A DNA stretch of 64,000 bases from an uncultured Desulfovibrio sp. (GCA_913060505.1 CAJXRQ010000004.1:1-64000), one strand, 5' to 3'. Counted from the first letter of the stretch, positions 33,106-42,393 are shown. A program made the numbers and translations. Notes: generated by a model not told the origin, from the letters alone.

Positions 33106-34895
33106 GATTTCCCGTTTATTTCTTTGTTTGAGGTAGCTGGTATGGAAAGGGGGAGTGTCAGCGTGAATTCCGCCCCTCCGCCGGGACGATTACCCCCACG
33201 AATTTTGCCCTTCATATCCCTGATGATCTTATAGGAAATGGAGAGTCCCAAGCCGACCCCGACGCCTTCTTTTTTGGTGGTGACAAAAGGCTCGAACAGC
33301 CGATTGCCAATATCTTCCGCAATACCCGGCCCATTGTCCCAGACATGTATCCGGGCCACTCCATTTTGCGTTGTGAGTGTTACGCCGATGACTGGTCTTT
33401 CCGTCTTTTGCAGAGAGTCCAACGCATTGCGGTAGAGGTTGATGAGCACCTGCTCCAGGCGGACCCTATCCCCCATGATTGATACGGGGACATCGGGCAA
33501 CCTGAGATGCAGGTCACACTCTTCGGTTTTGAACTGGTGCTTCATGAGCGTCAGGGCCTCGTCTATGGCCTGACGCAGATCGAATTCCTTTTTCTTGTTC
33601 GAAGACTTGCGGATGAACGATTTGAGTTGGCTTGTAACCTTCCCCATACGGTCGCAAAGGTTTGATATCTTGAGCAGCGTCTGATCGAGATCGTCTGTTT
33701 TGTTTCGAGAGAACATAAGCCTGCAACTGGCGATATAGGTTTTGCTGGCTGCAATGGGCTGGTTCAGTTCATGAGCTATTGCCGTTGCCATTTCTCCCAA
33801 AGCAGCAAGTTTGCCTGCCTGCACGAGTTCTTCCTGTGCTTCGCGGAGTTCCTTCTCGGTTCGCTTGCGTTCTTCGATTTCCAATGCCAGTTGTTTGTTC
33901 ATCTGCCTGAATTTTTCCGCTTCTTCGGCTTGTTTTCGCGACAGCAGTCTTTGGCGGCGCTCTCTGTAGAGCATCCACGTAAGGATCGCACCGCAAACGA
34001 GTACGAATGAAGTCAGGGTGATGCCCAGAGTTCGCTCCCAAAGCGCCTTTTCACTTATGAGGTAGCTTATCTTCCATCCCATTCCTGCAATAGTACGGGA
34101 ATTGATAAGAAAACGTTTAGAGTTGATGATGATTTCATCAAAGCCGAGAAGCGAAGACGGCTTGCTTTGAAGGCGTTTGATTTTTGGCTCAGGGTATTGC
34201 TCCCGTTTTCGTATCCTGTCTTGGACTTCCTGTGAGAGTGGAACCAGTGTTCGATATTTCCACGCCGGGCGGCTGGAAAGAATGATAACGTCATTTTCGT
34301 CGGCCACAAAAACGGTTTCCCCGCCTTTTTGCCACAGGTTGCCGAGTGGTGAGAGTGCGATTTTTGTGCTGGCTACTCCAATGATTTTTTCATCGTCCCG
34401 AATTGGATGCGATACATAGAATCCTGGCTCGCCTTCCATGATTCCTATGCCGAAGAATTTTCCGCCATGCCCCTTGAGAGCTTCTTTGAAGTAGGGGCGA
34501 AAGCCGAGGTCCAGATCTATGAATGAATCTTTTTTTTGCCAGTCGCTGGCTGCAATGACTTTGCCCTTGGTGTCCATGATGTAGATCGCTGCGGATTTGG
34601 CCTTTTTATTCGCAGTTGCAAGAAAATTGTTTGCCGCTTCAAGGCTGCCGTCACCGGTAAGCAGGGACTTAATTTCATTGGCCCGTGCGATGAGGTCTGG
34701 GAGGTATTCGTATTTTTGCAGGGCGGAGTTGAACGTGCTGCCGTAAAGCGTCAAACGTTCATCGGATATTCTTTGAAGACCATGGAGATAGTCATATTGA
34801 ACCACAAGTGAAGTGATGGCGGGAATTCCGACCATTGCCAGCAGAGCGAGGAGGGCTGGCAGAATTTTTATATCGGCGGCCTTGAATAATCGCAT
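33102..34895 (-). CDS. C4-dicarboxylate sensor histidine kinase (DctB-like)
   Basis: A 597-residue sensor: TM1 (about 12-34), periplasmic double-Cache domain with the DctB hallmarks ASDWQ and LGFRPYFKEAL, TM2 (about 295-315), a coiled coil, the phosphoacceptor helix AIAHELNQPIAASKTY with His375, and HATPase motifs (LINLYRNALDS, DNGPGIA, VGVGLGLSIS). DctB proteins detect succinate, fumarate or malate. It is co-transcribed with, and overlaps, the DctD-like gene. The 323 bp upstream (34896-35218) hold its promoter region and a GC hairpin; no gene is supported there. Confidence 0.94.
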   Translation of the reverse strand: MRLFKAADIKILPALLALLAMVGIPAITSLVVQYDYLHGLQRISDERLTLYGSTFNSALQKYEYLPDLIARANEIKSLLTGDGSLEAANNFLATANKKAKSAAIYIMDTKGKVIAASDWQKKDSFIDLDLGFRPYFKEALKGHGGKFFGIGIMEGEPGFYVSHPIRDDEKIIGVASTKIALSPLGNLWQKGGETVFVADENDVIILSSRPAWKYRTLVPLSQEVQDRIRKREQYPEPKIKRLQSKPSSLLGFDEIIINSKRFLINSRTIAGMGWKISYLISEKALWERTLGITLTSFVLVCGAILTWMLYRERRQRLLSRKQAEEAEKFRQMNKQLALEIEERKRTEKELREAQEELVQAGKLAALGEMATAIAHELNQPIAASKTYIASCRLMFSRNKTDDLDQTLLKISNLCDRMGKVTSQLKSFIRKSSNKKKEFDLRQAIDEALTLMKHQFKTEECDLHLRLPDVPVSIMGDRVRLEQVLINLYRNALDSLQKTERPVIGVTLTTQNGVARIHVWDNGPGIAEDIGNRLFEPFVTTKKEGVGVGLGLSISYKIIRDMKGKIRGGNRPGGGAEFTLTLPLSIPATSNKEINGKS

Positions 34896-35164
34896 GATAT
34901 TATTAACGGCGGGAGCAGTTTTCCTGTTGTAGTGAATGAGTTTTATCTGTGCCGGTTGCGACTAAGTTTGTTCTTTTTTGTTTCTATCGGCGGAAAATTG
35001 CTCATCATACTGGTGTCAGCCTATGGGGATTTTCTGCAATATACTTTAATCGTGAACGTTTTTTCTGTTTTTTGCAATGGGCTCCAGAGAGAAACAAAGC
35101 AAAGAACATACCATGCGTATTTATTCGGCAAAATAATGGAAAGGAGTGGGTACAGGGAGGGCAA

Positions 35165-35186
35165 CCCCGCTCCCAAAGGAGCGGGG
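35165..35186 (-). terminator. Hairpin after the 94-aa protein gene
   Basis: A 9-bp perfect stem CCCCGCTCC / GGAGCGGGG with a CAAA loop, 33 bp after the stop, with only a weak T-tract. A second, imperfect stem (CCGGAATA / TATTCCCGG) lies between it and the stop. Confidence 0.55.
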
Positions 35187-35218
35187 CAGGCCGGAATATG
35201 GCGTTATTCCCGGCGGTG

Positions 35219-35503
35219 TTAAATTGTGAGGTTGTTGATGACGCCCAAGCCCGCATAGGAGCCGAGAACGTCTTTCTGGAAGTTGTAGCTTTGGGTCATT
35301 CCTGAGTCCGACCCGCTGCCAGAGTTCATGTAATCCAGGGTTTTGCTGACCAAATCTCCTTCTGCAGACGTTTTGTCCACCGGAGCCGGACTGCTGCCGC
35401 TGTTGTTCATGTAATCCAGTGTTTGGGTGACGACCTGGGCGCTGAAGGTCTGCTGATCCGTGGCATTGCCCAGGGAACTCGCCCCGATTGAGAGTTCGTT
35501 CAT
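35219..35503 (-). CDS. Small repeat protein under a sigma28-type promoter
   Basis: A 94-residue soluble protein rich in Ser, Gly, Asn and Asp. It holds an internal duplication: VTQTLDYMNNSGSS (about 25-38) and VSKTLDYMNSGSGS (about 52-65), followed by a C-terminal SYNFQKDVLGSYAGLG stretch. There is no signal peptide. No named family is recognised. A GGGAGGGAAG ribosome site precedes the ATG, and a near-consensus sigma28 (FliA) promoter lies 44-70 bp upstream, which points to expression with late flagellar/chemotaxis genes. Alternatives such as a secreted or filament-associated protein remain open. Confidence 0.75.
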   Translation of the reverse strand: MNELSIGASSLGNATDQQTFSAQVVTQTLDYMNNSGSSPAPVDKTSAEGDLVSKTLDYMNSGSGSDSGMTQSYNFQKDVLGSYAGLGVINNLTI

Positions 35504-35546
35504 GGTCTTCCCTCCCGTTCACAGGCCGGAAATAACGCCTATCTTC

Positions 35547-35573
35547 TTATCGACGCTTTTTTATAAATCTTTA
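35547..35573 (-). promoter_or_regulatory. Sigma28 (FliA)-type promoter
   Basis: Minus strand: TAAAGATT, exactly 11 bp, GTCGATAA, against the consensus TAAAGTTT-N11-GCCGATAA (one mismatch in each box). Start expected near 35540, about 37 nt before the ATG of the 94-aa protein. Confidence 0.75.
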
Positions 35574-35609
35574 TGTTTCTTTATGCTGATGAGGGCTATG
35601 CTTTTGCCT

Positions 35610-35651
35610 AAAAAAAAGACCCCGCATGACCATTAATAGGCTCTGCGGGGT
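35610..35651 (-). terminator. Terminator of the cvpA-mazG unit
   Basis: Minus strand: ACCCCGCA / TGCGGGGT stem with a 17-nt loop, followed by a run of eight or more Ts. It lies 38 bp after the mazG stop. Confidence 0.85.
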
Positions 35652-35688
35652 GTAATAACAGGTTGATGCGGATTTACTGGAAACTTCT

Positions 35689-36486
35689 TTATCCTTTGAC
35701 CTCATCCCAGAGGGCATTCATCTGGTCAAGGTCAAGAGTATTCATGTCCTGCCCCCGTTGTTTTGCCAATGCTTCCATAGCTGCAAACCGGGACAGGAAT
35801 TTCTGGTTGGCGAAGTCGAGGGCCGCATTAGCCTTGATGCCTTTACGCCTGCCCAGTTCCACAAGCGTGAAAATGTAGTCGCCGAATTCCTGTTCTGATG
35901 CGGTTGCGTCGTTTTGGACCAAGGCCTGCTGCCATTCGTTCCATTCTTCCCGCAGTTGGCTTTCCACTTCTGCATCGGAGTTCCATGTGAACTTGTTGCG
36001 CGCGGCTTTGGCGTTGATGCGGTATGCCCGTAACAGGGGCGGGAGTCCTTTGGGCAGGGAGGCGAAGACGCTTTGGTCTTTCTTGTCCTTGTTTTCTTCG
36101 CGTTTGATTTTCTCCCAGTTGTCCCAGAGTTGATTAATGTCTTCAAACTCCTGATTGCCAAAGACATGAGGGTGGCGACGTATCATTTTGGCTGCGCTGT
36201 ATCGCAGGCTGTCCGAAAGCGTGAATCCGTTGTTTTTTGCATACAGGGTTGAGGTGAACAGTAACAGGAACATGACGTCCCCCATCTCTTCCATGGCCTC
36301 GTGTGTGTCTCCTGCACGGATAGCTTCAATAAGTTCAAAAGTTTCTTCCGCAAGGTAATCGCATAGGGATTGCGGCGTCTGTTCTTTGTCCCATGGGCAG
36401 CCATCCGGCCCGATGAGTGAATCAATGACGTCCTGAAGTTCCTTCAATGCCGCTGTAGCGGGGTGGGTGTTATCCGTGGTGGGCAT
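35689..36486 (-). CDS. mazG: Nucleoside triphosphate pyrophosphohydrolase
   Basis: A 265-residue two-domain MazG that hydrolyses NTPs to NMP and PPi in the cytoplasm, a housekeeping role. The first domain shows CPWDKEQT, EETFELIEAI and EEMGDVMFLLLF, the EExxE...ExxD magnesium site; the second repeats the pattern (EEWNEWQQAL ... EQEFGDYIFTLVELGR). Length equals that of E. coli MazG. It lies 43 bp after cvpA on the same strand and ends at a strong terminator. Confidence 0.95.
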   Translation of the reverse strand: MPTTDNTHPATAALKELQDVIDSLIGPDGCPWDKEQTPQSLCDYLAEETFELIEAIRAGDTHEAMEEMGDVMFLLLFTSTLYAKNNGFTLSDSLRYSAAKMIRRHPHVFGNQEFEDINQLWDNWEKIKREENKDKKDQSVFASLPKGLPPLLRAYRINAKAARNKFTWNSDAEVESQLREEWNEWQQALVQNDATASEQEFGDYIFTLVELGRRKGIKANAALDFANQKFLSRFAAMEALAKQRGQDMNTLDLDQMNALWDEVKG

Positions 36487-36528
36487 GGATTCCTCTCAAA
36501 AAGTGTCTGGCAATGAAAAGGGGACCGG

Positions 36529-37110
36529 CTATTGATCCCCTGCGTTGGTAATGGTTTCCTGAATAAGACCGACGGCGTTGTCCGCCTCATTTTGTATCAC
36601 TTCCGGGGACGGAAGGACTATCCCCCTTTCCTGCAGTGATGTTCGGACATTGTCTGGCGTGAAATCTGCCAGTTTGTCCACGGCTGGTTGCGCGTAGGGG
36701 ACTATTTTGGATTCCTTGATGAATTGGGCATTGGGTAGGAACGACTGCAACAAAAGGAGCAGCAGAAGGCACAGCAGGCCACCCTCTACGGCGCCAAAAA
36801 CCGCTCCGGCTGAACGGTCCAGCCAGCCGAGCAGGGCAAGCTCCAGAAATTGGCGGATGATTTTTGCCAACAGCCAGCAGATGATCAGGATTCCGAAAAA
36901 AATAAGAACGTAGCTGAGCGCCCGGATTGTCGATTCATTGGAAAGGTACACTTTCAGGTGTGGCGAAAGAAGATCATGATAGCGGGAGGCCATGAAGTAG
37001 GCCAATCCAATGGAAACAAGGGATATGATTTCTTTGACCAGCCCCCGGAAGAAACCGCGGGCAAGGAAGATGCCAGTTATAATAATAAGTGTTATGTCCA
37101 AAAAATTCAT
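36529..37110 (-). CDS. cvpA: CvpA-family membrane protein
   Basis: A 193-residue inner-membrane protein with four helices. MNFLDITLIIITGIFLARGFFRG (in part) is the typical CvpA opening: D in the first helix and FxRGFxRG. The hydrophilic C-terminal third is presumably periplasmic or cytoplasmic. CvpA is linked to colicin V export and envelope stress in E. coli; function here is unknown. The ATG at 37110 has AAAGGAC ahead; the frame extends 12 codons further without support. The 304 bp upstream to rfbC (37111-37414) contain no feature I can support beyond the divergent promoters they must hold. Confidence 0.85.
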   Translation of the reverse strand: MNFLDITLIIITGIFLARGFFRGLVKEIISLVSIGLAYFMASRYHDLLSPHLKVYLSNESTIRALSYVLIFFGILIICWLLAKIIRQFLELALLGWLDRSAGAVFGAVEGGLLCLLLLLLLQSFLPNAQFIKESKIVPYAQPAVDKLADFTPDNVRTSLQERGIVLPSPEVIQNEADNAVGLIQETITNAGDQ

Positions 37111-37414
37111 TGCATGTCCTTTGGTGTTGCATGTCGGAAATATCATTCGACACGGCAGCGTCGCAAGGCCTTCTTCTGGCCGTGCAGGTCACGGAAGGGC
37201 ATGTGCCGATTCAGAGGTAACGGCTTGAACCTGTTATCAACTTTATTTCCCCATGCCCTTTGGAGGGAACTATCAGAGCAATGAACAAAAGTGAACCGGT
37301 CGAGCTTTTTTTTTACCGGACAGTCTTTTGTTTGGTCGGTTGCGCTTGTGCCGAGTCGCAAACTCCGATAAATGTTCGATTCATCGGTATGTTGCGTTGA
37401 TAAGGAGAATGTAG

Positions 37415-37987
37415 ATGAAGGTCGTACAAACCGGTTTTTCCGGACTTGTGATTATAGAACCCGTTGCCTTTGAAGATGAGCGCGGTTTTTTTCTTGAAAG
37501 TTTTAATAAACGAGTTTTTGCCGAAGCCGGCATTGACGTAGACTTTGTGCAAGATAACCATGCATACTCCCGAAGTGTCGGTGTGTTGCGAGGATTCCAT
37601 TTTCAGCTCCCTCCAACCACACAGTCGAAATTGGTGTGGGTGACTCGAGGCCGTGTCCTTGATGTCGTTATCGACTTGCGCACAGGGTCGCCGACCTATG
37701 GCAAAACTTTTGAGTTGGAACTTGACGCAATTGAGCGGCGGCGTCTGTTTGTGCCTGTAGGGTTTGCCCATGCATACCTGACACTCGAACCGGATACCGA
37801 ATTCATGTACAAGGTGGATACGTATTACGCTCCGGAGTTTGATTCCGGAATTCGTTTTGATGATCCGGACGTCAATTTCGATTGGGACTCCCGGTTGAAT
37901 GGGATGGCTCCCATTTTGTCTCCCAAGGATCAGAAGCTCGGCTCTTTGGCCGATTTTAATTCTCCGTTTGTTTTCAGCAAGGAGTAA
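37415..37987 (+). CDS. rfbC: dTDP-4-dehydrorhamnose 3,5-epimerase
   Basis: A 190-residue cupin-fold enzyme of the dTDP-rhamnose pathway for surface polysaccharide. Key family segments: DERGFFLESFNK, FVQDNHAYSRSVGVLRGFHFQ (in parts; includes the catalytic histidine), VWVTRGRVLDVVIDLRTGSPTYG and the GFAHAYLTLEPDTEFMYKVD region with the catalytic tyrosine/aspartate area. AAGGAGA precedes the ATG. The manC gene begins 3 bp after the stop, so the two form an operon. Other rml genes are not in the window. Confidence 0.95.
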   Translation: MKVVQTGFSGLVIIEPVAFEDERGFFLESFNKRVFAEAGIDVDFVQDNHAYSRSVGVLRGFHFQLPPTTQSKLVWVTRGRVLDVVIDLRTGSPTYGKTFELELDAIERRRLFVPVGFAHAYLTLEPDTEFMYKVDTYYAPEFDSGIRFDDPDVNFDWDSRLNGMAPILSPKDQKLGSLADFNSPFVFSKE

Positions 37988-37990
37988 CTC

Positions 37991-39430
37991 ATGCCGCGCA
38001 AGTCTGGACGGAAAAAAGCGCTTATTCCCCAATGCCATGCCATTGTTCTTGCCGGAGGTTCCGGTACACGCCTTTGGCCGCTTTCCCGAAATCTGCTGCC
38101 CAAGCAATTGCTTGCCTTGGACGGCAAGGAAACGCTCCTGCAGCAGACTTTGAAGCGTGTATTGAGTGCTTTTGGCCCTGAAAGCGTTTGGGTGGTCACC
38201 AACGAAGAACATGTTTTTGAAGTTCGCAATCAGGTAGAGTCTGTTGATAACCGCCTGCTTGACCAAGTCCTTTCCGAACCACTTGCACGTAATACATTGC
38301 CGGCCACCTTGCTGGCTGTGGAGCAGGTTGCAAAGCAGCTTCCCGAAGACGGTTTGGTAGCCGTTTTTCCTTCTGATCACCTGATCAAGGATGAGGTCAC
38401 GTGGCGCCGGAACTTGGAGTCGGCCGGGGATATTGCGTCCAAGGGCTATTTCGTGACCATGGGAGTGGAAGCCCTGCACCCGGAAACCGGATACGGGTAT
38501 GTCTCGCTTGGTCGGGAGTTGGATGGTGGAGTCTACGAGTGCGCCGGATTCATTGAAAAACCAGACTTTTCGATGGCTAAACGCTATCATCGGGATGGTG
38601 GACATCTGTGGAATAGTGGTATTTTTGTTTTTGGATACAAGGAATTTCTCAAGTCCGTCGCCGTTCACCAGCCGGAGCTCTGGTCATGGTGGTTGTCTCG
38701 TGATGAGAGCCCTCTGACAGAGAACTACGGTCGTATTGCTGATATTTCCATCGACTACGGCATTGCGGAACGAGTCGAGAATATTGCAGTGGTTCGAGCT
38801 GAGTTCGATTGGGAGGATCTCGGCAGTTGGGAGGCCATGTATCGGCTGGGGGAGCGGGACAAGGACGGGAATGTAATCCGCGGTGACGTAATGGCTGTGG
38901 ATTGTCGTAACAGCCTGTTGATTTCCCGGGGAGGACGTCTTGCCGCTGTGGGATTGCAGAACATGATCATGGTGCAGACGCGTGACGCCACGTTGGCGTG
39001 TCCGATGCCACACGTGCAACGAGTTCGTGAAATCGTGGACATGCTGCGTGCCGAGGGCAGCAAATTGGCGGAATGCCATCCCAAAGTGAATCGGCCTTGG
39101 GGAAGCTACATGGTGCTTGAAGAGGAAAATAATTATAAGATCAAGCGCATTACCGTGCATCCCGGAGCTCATCTCAGTTTGCAGATGCATCATCATCGCA
39201 GCGAACATTGGGTTGTGGTCAGCGGAACAGCCGAGGTGGAGATTGACGGGAGTAGTAGTATCCTGACTGAAAATCAGTCTGTCGATATCCCTCAGGCCTC
39301 TCGCCACAGGCTCGGCAATCCGGGAAAGGTCGTTTTGGAAATCATTGAAATTCAGAGTGGACCGTACCTTGAGGAAGATGATATCGTCCGCTTCGATGAT
39401 CTCTATGGTCGGACAGAGAACCCGAAATAG
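37991..39430 (+). CDS. manC: Mannose-1-phosphate guanylyltransferase / mannose-6-phosphate isomerase
   Basis: A 479-residue bifunctional enzyme making GDP-mannose. N-terminal nucleotidyltransferase: VLAGGSGTRLWPLSR and PKQLL (about 18-40), FPSDHLIKD, FIEKPD and the WNSGIFVF segment. C-terminal cupin isomerase domain: RPWGSYMVLEE, ITVHPGAHLSLQMHHHRSEHWVVVSG (in parts, metal histidines) and IEIQSGPYLEEDDIVRFDD. Supplies GDP-mannose for polysaccharide. It is coupled to rfbC. No terminator is evident before qrcA. Confidence 0.96.
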   Translation: MPRKSGRKKALIPQCHAIVLAGGSGTRLWPLSRNLLPKQLLALDGKETLLQQTLKRVLSAFGPESVWVVTNEEHVFEVRNQVESVDNRLLDQVLSEPLARNTLPATLLAVEQVAKQLPEDGLVAVFPSDHLIKDEVTWRRNLESAGDIASKGYFVTMGVEALHPETGYGYVSLGRELDGGVYECAGFIEKPDFSMAKRYHRDGGHLWNSGIFVFGYKEFLKSVAVHQPELWSWWLSRDESPLTENYGRIADISIDYGIAERVENIAVVRAEFDWEDLGSWEAMYRLGERDKDGNVIRGDVMAVDCRNSLLISRGGRLAAVGLQNMIMVQTRDATLACPMPHVQRVREIVDMLRAEGSKLAECHPKVNRPWGSYMVLEEENNYKIKRITVHPGAHLSLQMHHHRSEHWVVVSGTAEVEIDGSSSILTENQSVDIPQASRHRLGNPGKVVLEIIEIQSGPYLEEDDIVRFDDLYGRTENPK

Positions 39431-39514
39431 TTTTCCCATGTCATTTGCATATGTTTCACGTTGATATTATTGCCTTTTTTAGGCGGTGCACTTCGTGAAA
39501 ATTTTCATATGCGC

Positions 39515-39544
39515 TTGACATGGAAAAGAAGTGTGCCGTATGCA
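39515..39544 (+). promoter_or_regulatory. Possible promoter of the qrc operon
   Basis: A perfect TTGACA, 18 bp, then TATGCA, about 60 bp upstream of the qrcA ATG. The -10 box is only a moderate match. Confidence 0.35.
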
Positions 39545-39604
39545 TGCTTAATTCTGTTATGGTTTGATTTATTTCATTAACTTCAGGAGTGACGGGGCGA
39601 GGTT

Positions 39605-40366
39605 ATGGAGGAAAAAAAATCTTCCGGAAGGTGTGGAGGCGTTCTCCCGTTCTTCATCGGATTCCTGATCTGCTGCATCCTTGGATGGGTCGTGATTCCG
39701 CCTTTGTTTTATACAAAGGTGGAGCAGCCTGTAAGGTTCAGCCACAAGGTTCACGTTGAAGGGCAGGAAATGGACTGTGACAGCTGCCACTATTTCAGGG
39801 AAGACGGCTCTTATGCCGGCTTTCCGTCCAACGCACAATGTGCTGACTGTCATGCTGTCGACGATGCGGACAGTGTTCTTGATGCCATTGTTGAAAAAGT
39901 GGGCAGCAAAGACAAGATCGAAGACATTCTCAAGCTTCCTGTCGACGAGATGCCTGAGGGGCTGACCGAACTGGTCCAGAGCAGCGACGAGGCTAACGTC
40001 AAGGCGGAACTTGAGTACTTGGTCAAGTACGCACTTCAGGGCAAGGAAGTTCCCTGGTTGAACTACCAGTATCAGCCTGACAATGTTTATTTTTCCCACA
40101 AGGCACACCAGGATGTGACCTTTGAAGCTTTGGCCGAGAAGCATGTGGACCTCGACGGCGTGGTGGACCATGCGGTGCTTGCGGAGGGCGGAGATCACAA
40201 CTGTAATCTCTGTCATATGAAGGGCATCGAAACAAACGACACACCACCCGCGTTTGAGCGTAACATTCTGTCCGGCTACAGCAAGATTACCATGAAGATG
40301 TGGCAGTGCGAACGTTGTCATGCCCAGATGGGGCAGAACAACGCATGCTACGTTTGCCACAAGTAA
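39605..40366 (+). CDS. qrcA: Qrc complex multihaem cytochrome c subunit
   Basis: A 253-residue cytochrome c with an N-terminal membrane anchor (about residues 13-34) and a periplasmic part. Five CxxCH haem motifs are visible: 58-62, 79-83, 200-204, 235-239 and 248-252, plus distal-ligand type histidines (FSHKVH, FSHKAH). QrcA takes electrons from the periplasmic type I cytochrome c3 that serves hydrogenases and formate dehydrogenases and passes them towards the menaquinone pool. The characterised D. vulgaris protein is described as hexahaem, so one motif is either absent or non-canonical here. qrcB starts 15 bp downstream. Confidence 0.93.
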   Translation: MEEKKSSGRCGGVLPFFIGFLICCILGWVVIPPLFYTKVEQPVRFSHKVHVEGQEMDCDSCHYFREDGSYAGFPSNAQCADCHAVDDADSVLDAIVEKVGSKDKIEDILKLPVDEMPEGLTELVQSSDEANVKAELEYLVKYALQGKEVPWLNYQYQPDNVYFSHKAHQDVTFEALAEKHVDLDGVVDHAVLAEGGDHNCNLCHMKGIETNDTPPAFERNILSGYSKITMKMWQCERCHAQMGQNNACYVCHK

Positions 40367-40381
40367 AAGGGGTGCTTCACA

Positions 40382-42382
40382 ATGGGTTTTGATCGCAGAA
40401 CGTTCATACAGTTATCTGTTGGCGGCACCGTTGGTATCCTTTTTACTCCGGTGCTTTGGAAAGCTCTTGATGATGTGTCCATCTGGACACAGAACTGGCC
40501 TTGGATTCCCCGGTTGAAGTATGGCGCGTTGGAAGACCAGCCTGCTGTTTCCAAGCTTTGTGATTCCGGTTGTGCCGTGAAGGTCCGCAAGGTGGCCGGA
40601 TCGGCTTTTGGAACCGAGGGCAACGAAGACAGTCCTTTGAGCAAGGGAGGGATTTGCCCCATCTGTGCCAATGCAGTGCAGGTGATGCGTAACCCCAACC
40701 GCGTTAAAGGCCCCATGAAGAAAGTTGGTGAAGCTTTTGAGCCGATTACGTGGGAAGATGCCAAAAGCATGGTGGCTGACAAGCTGGCCGCAGCCAAAGG
40801 CAAGGTTGCCTTTATTTCTGGCGACCAGACCGGGACGGCTAACGAAGTCTTTTCCGGTTTTCTAGCAGGGATTGGCAGCGAAGATTACCTTCAGATGCCT
40901 TGCGACATGCAGGCCGCAAGCCGCGCTTATAACGGCGTGATGGGCGGCACCGGACAGGTCGCTTATGATTTGGAAAATTCGGATTTCGTACTGCTCGCCG
41001 GTGCGGATGCCATGGAATCCTGGGGACCGACGGTCGCCAACCAGAAGGCATTTGCCGCGACGCATCCTACCGGAGAAAAGCCTACTGCCATTTACATGCT
41101 TGCCAGCCCGGTGCAGACCCGCACCGCTTCGGTTGTCGACGCATGGATTCCGGTTCCGGAAGAGGGGATGGCAACATTCCTGCTCGGCGTAGCCTATCAT
41201 CTGATTCGTGCCGGGAAGTATGCCGGTGCTGCTGATTTCGGCTCATTCCGCTCCATGATTATGGATGCGTACGCTCCTGGCAAGGTTGAAGCCGCCATCG
41301 GCGTCAAGGGAGCAGATACCGCGGCGTTGGCTAAACAGCTGCTTGCCGCATCTGATCCGATAGTTGTTCCCGGCGGAACTTCCGTGGCCACGGCAACAGC
41401 TGCTTTTGCCGTGAATATGCTGCTTGGTTCTCTCAGGAAAGTGAGCGAGTTCCCTAAAGTCATACAATCCGCCATGAGCACCTCCGAGCGCATGAGCAAG
41501 GATTTGCTGACGTGGGTAAACAAGGGTGCGGCTCCAGCTGTGGCCATGGTATACGAAGCAAATCCTGCGTACTCTCTGCCTGATGATTTCAAGGCAGGTT
41601 TTGTGGTGAGCTTTGCCACGGAGTGGGACGAGACAGCTGCCAAGGCTGATCTTGTTTTGCCCAACGCGTTTACCTTCGAACGTTTTGACGACATGCAGAA
41701 TCCTTACGGAATCGGCAAGCAGACCTACTCTGTCGGCGTTCCTGTTTGCCGTCCGACACTGGACGTCATGGCCAGCACCGATTTCATTCTTGATGTCGCT
41801 GCTTCCATGGGGATTAATCTCGGATTCGATAGTTTTGCCGAAGTTATTGCCGCCAAGGCCGAGGCTGTTGGCGCGGACTTCGATGAAGCCTCCGGCGGCC
41901 AGTATGAAGGCAGTTACTCCAGCGCCAGGGCTTCGGTTTTGGGCGCTTCGGTTTTGAGCCGAGCAGCCGCACCGGTTCGAGGAAACGGCGCTGTTGTGTT
42001 GGCTCCCTACAGTCAGCTGATTGTTGGCAGCCAGAATGTTGCGACTACGCCGAACGCCCCCTGCGTCATCAGTACCAACGTACTCAAGGGTGGGACTCTC
42101 GTGGCCATGATGTGCAGCGCCACAGCGAAAAAAATTGGCGTATCCGATGAAAGCAAAATCAAGCTTTCCGGCGGAAACGGTGAGGCTGCAGCCTTGGTGA
42201 AGATCAACGAGGGTGTCCTTCCGGGAGCCGTGGCTGTGCCTTTGGGCCTTGGCCACACCGTTGGCGACGAGTTCTCCAAAGGCGTGGGCGATAATGTTTA
42301 CAAGATTCTCACGGTACGTTCCGAGGCCGCCACTGGCGCGACCGTCTGGACCGGTTCCACCGTGAATGTCGCCAAAATGTAG
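40382..42382 (+). CDS. qrcB: Qrc complex molybdopterin-oxidoreductase-like subunit
   Basis: A 666-residue protein of the molybdopterin oxidoreductase superfamily with a twin-arginine start (DRRTFIQLSVGG). An N-terminal Fe-S domain holds CDSGCAVKV and GGICPICANAVQ cysteines. The known QrcB lacks bound molybdenum and is thought to be a structural/electron-transfer relic; the short length compared with active family members (700-900 residues or more) agrees with this. It lies at the periplasmic face between QrcA and QrcC. Its Ala/Ser-rich stretch around residues 495-535 is a loop or linker. Confidence 0.93.
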   Translation: MGFDRRTFIQLSVGGTVGILFTPVLWKALDDVSIWTQNWPWIPRLKYGALEDQPAVSKLCDSGCAVKVRKVAGSAFGTEGNEDSPLSKGGICPICANAVQVMRNPNRVKGPMKKVGEAFEPITWEDAKSMVADKLAAAKGKVAFISGDQTGTANEVFSGFLAGIGSEDYLQMPCDMQAASRAYNGVMGGTGQVAYDLENSDFVLLAGADAMESWGPTVANQKAFAATHPTGEKPTAIYMLASPVQTRTASVVDAWIPVPEEGMATFLLGVAYHLIRAGKYAGAADFGSFRSMIMDAYAPGKVEAAIGVKGADTAALAKQLLAASDPIVVPGGTSVATATAAFAVNMLLGSLRKVSEFPKVIQSAMSTSERMSKDLLTWVNKGAAPAVAMVYEANPAYSLPDDFKAGFVVSFATEWDETAAKADLVLPNAFTFERFDDMQNPYGIGKQTYSVGVPVCRPTLDVMASTDFILDVAASMGINLGFDSFAEVIAAKAEAVGADFDEASGGQYEGSYSSARASVLGASVLSRAAAPVRGNGAVVLAPYSQLIVGSQNVATTPNAPCVISTNVLKGGTLVAMMCSATAKKIGVSDESKIKLSGGNGEAAALVKINEGVLPGAVAVPLGLGHTVGDEFSKGVGDNVYKILTVRSEAATGATVWTGSTVNVAKM

Positions 42383-42393
42383 GGGGAACCGTC

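Noticed and set aside
37313-38668. A 451-codon minus-strand open frame opposite rfbC and manC
   Set aside because: It lies wholly antisense to two well identified genes, and its translation has no recognisable domains; it is a coding-strand shadow.
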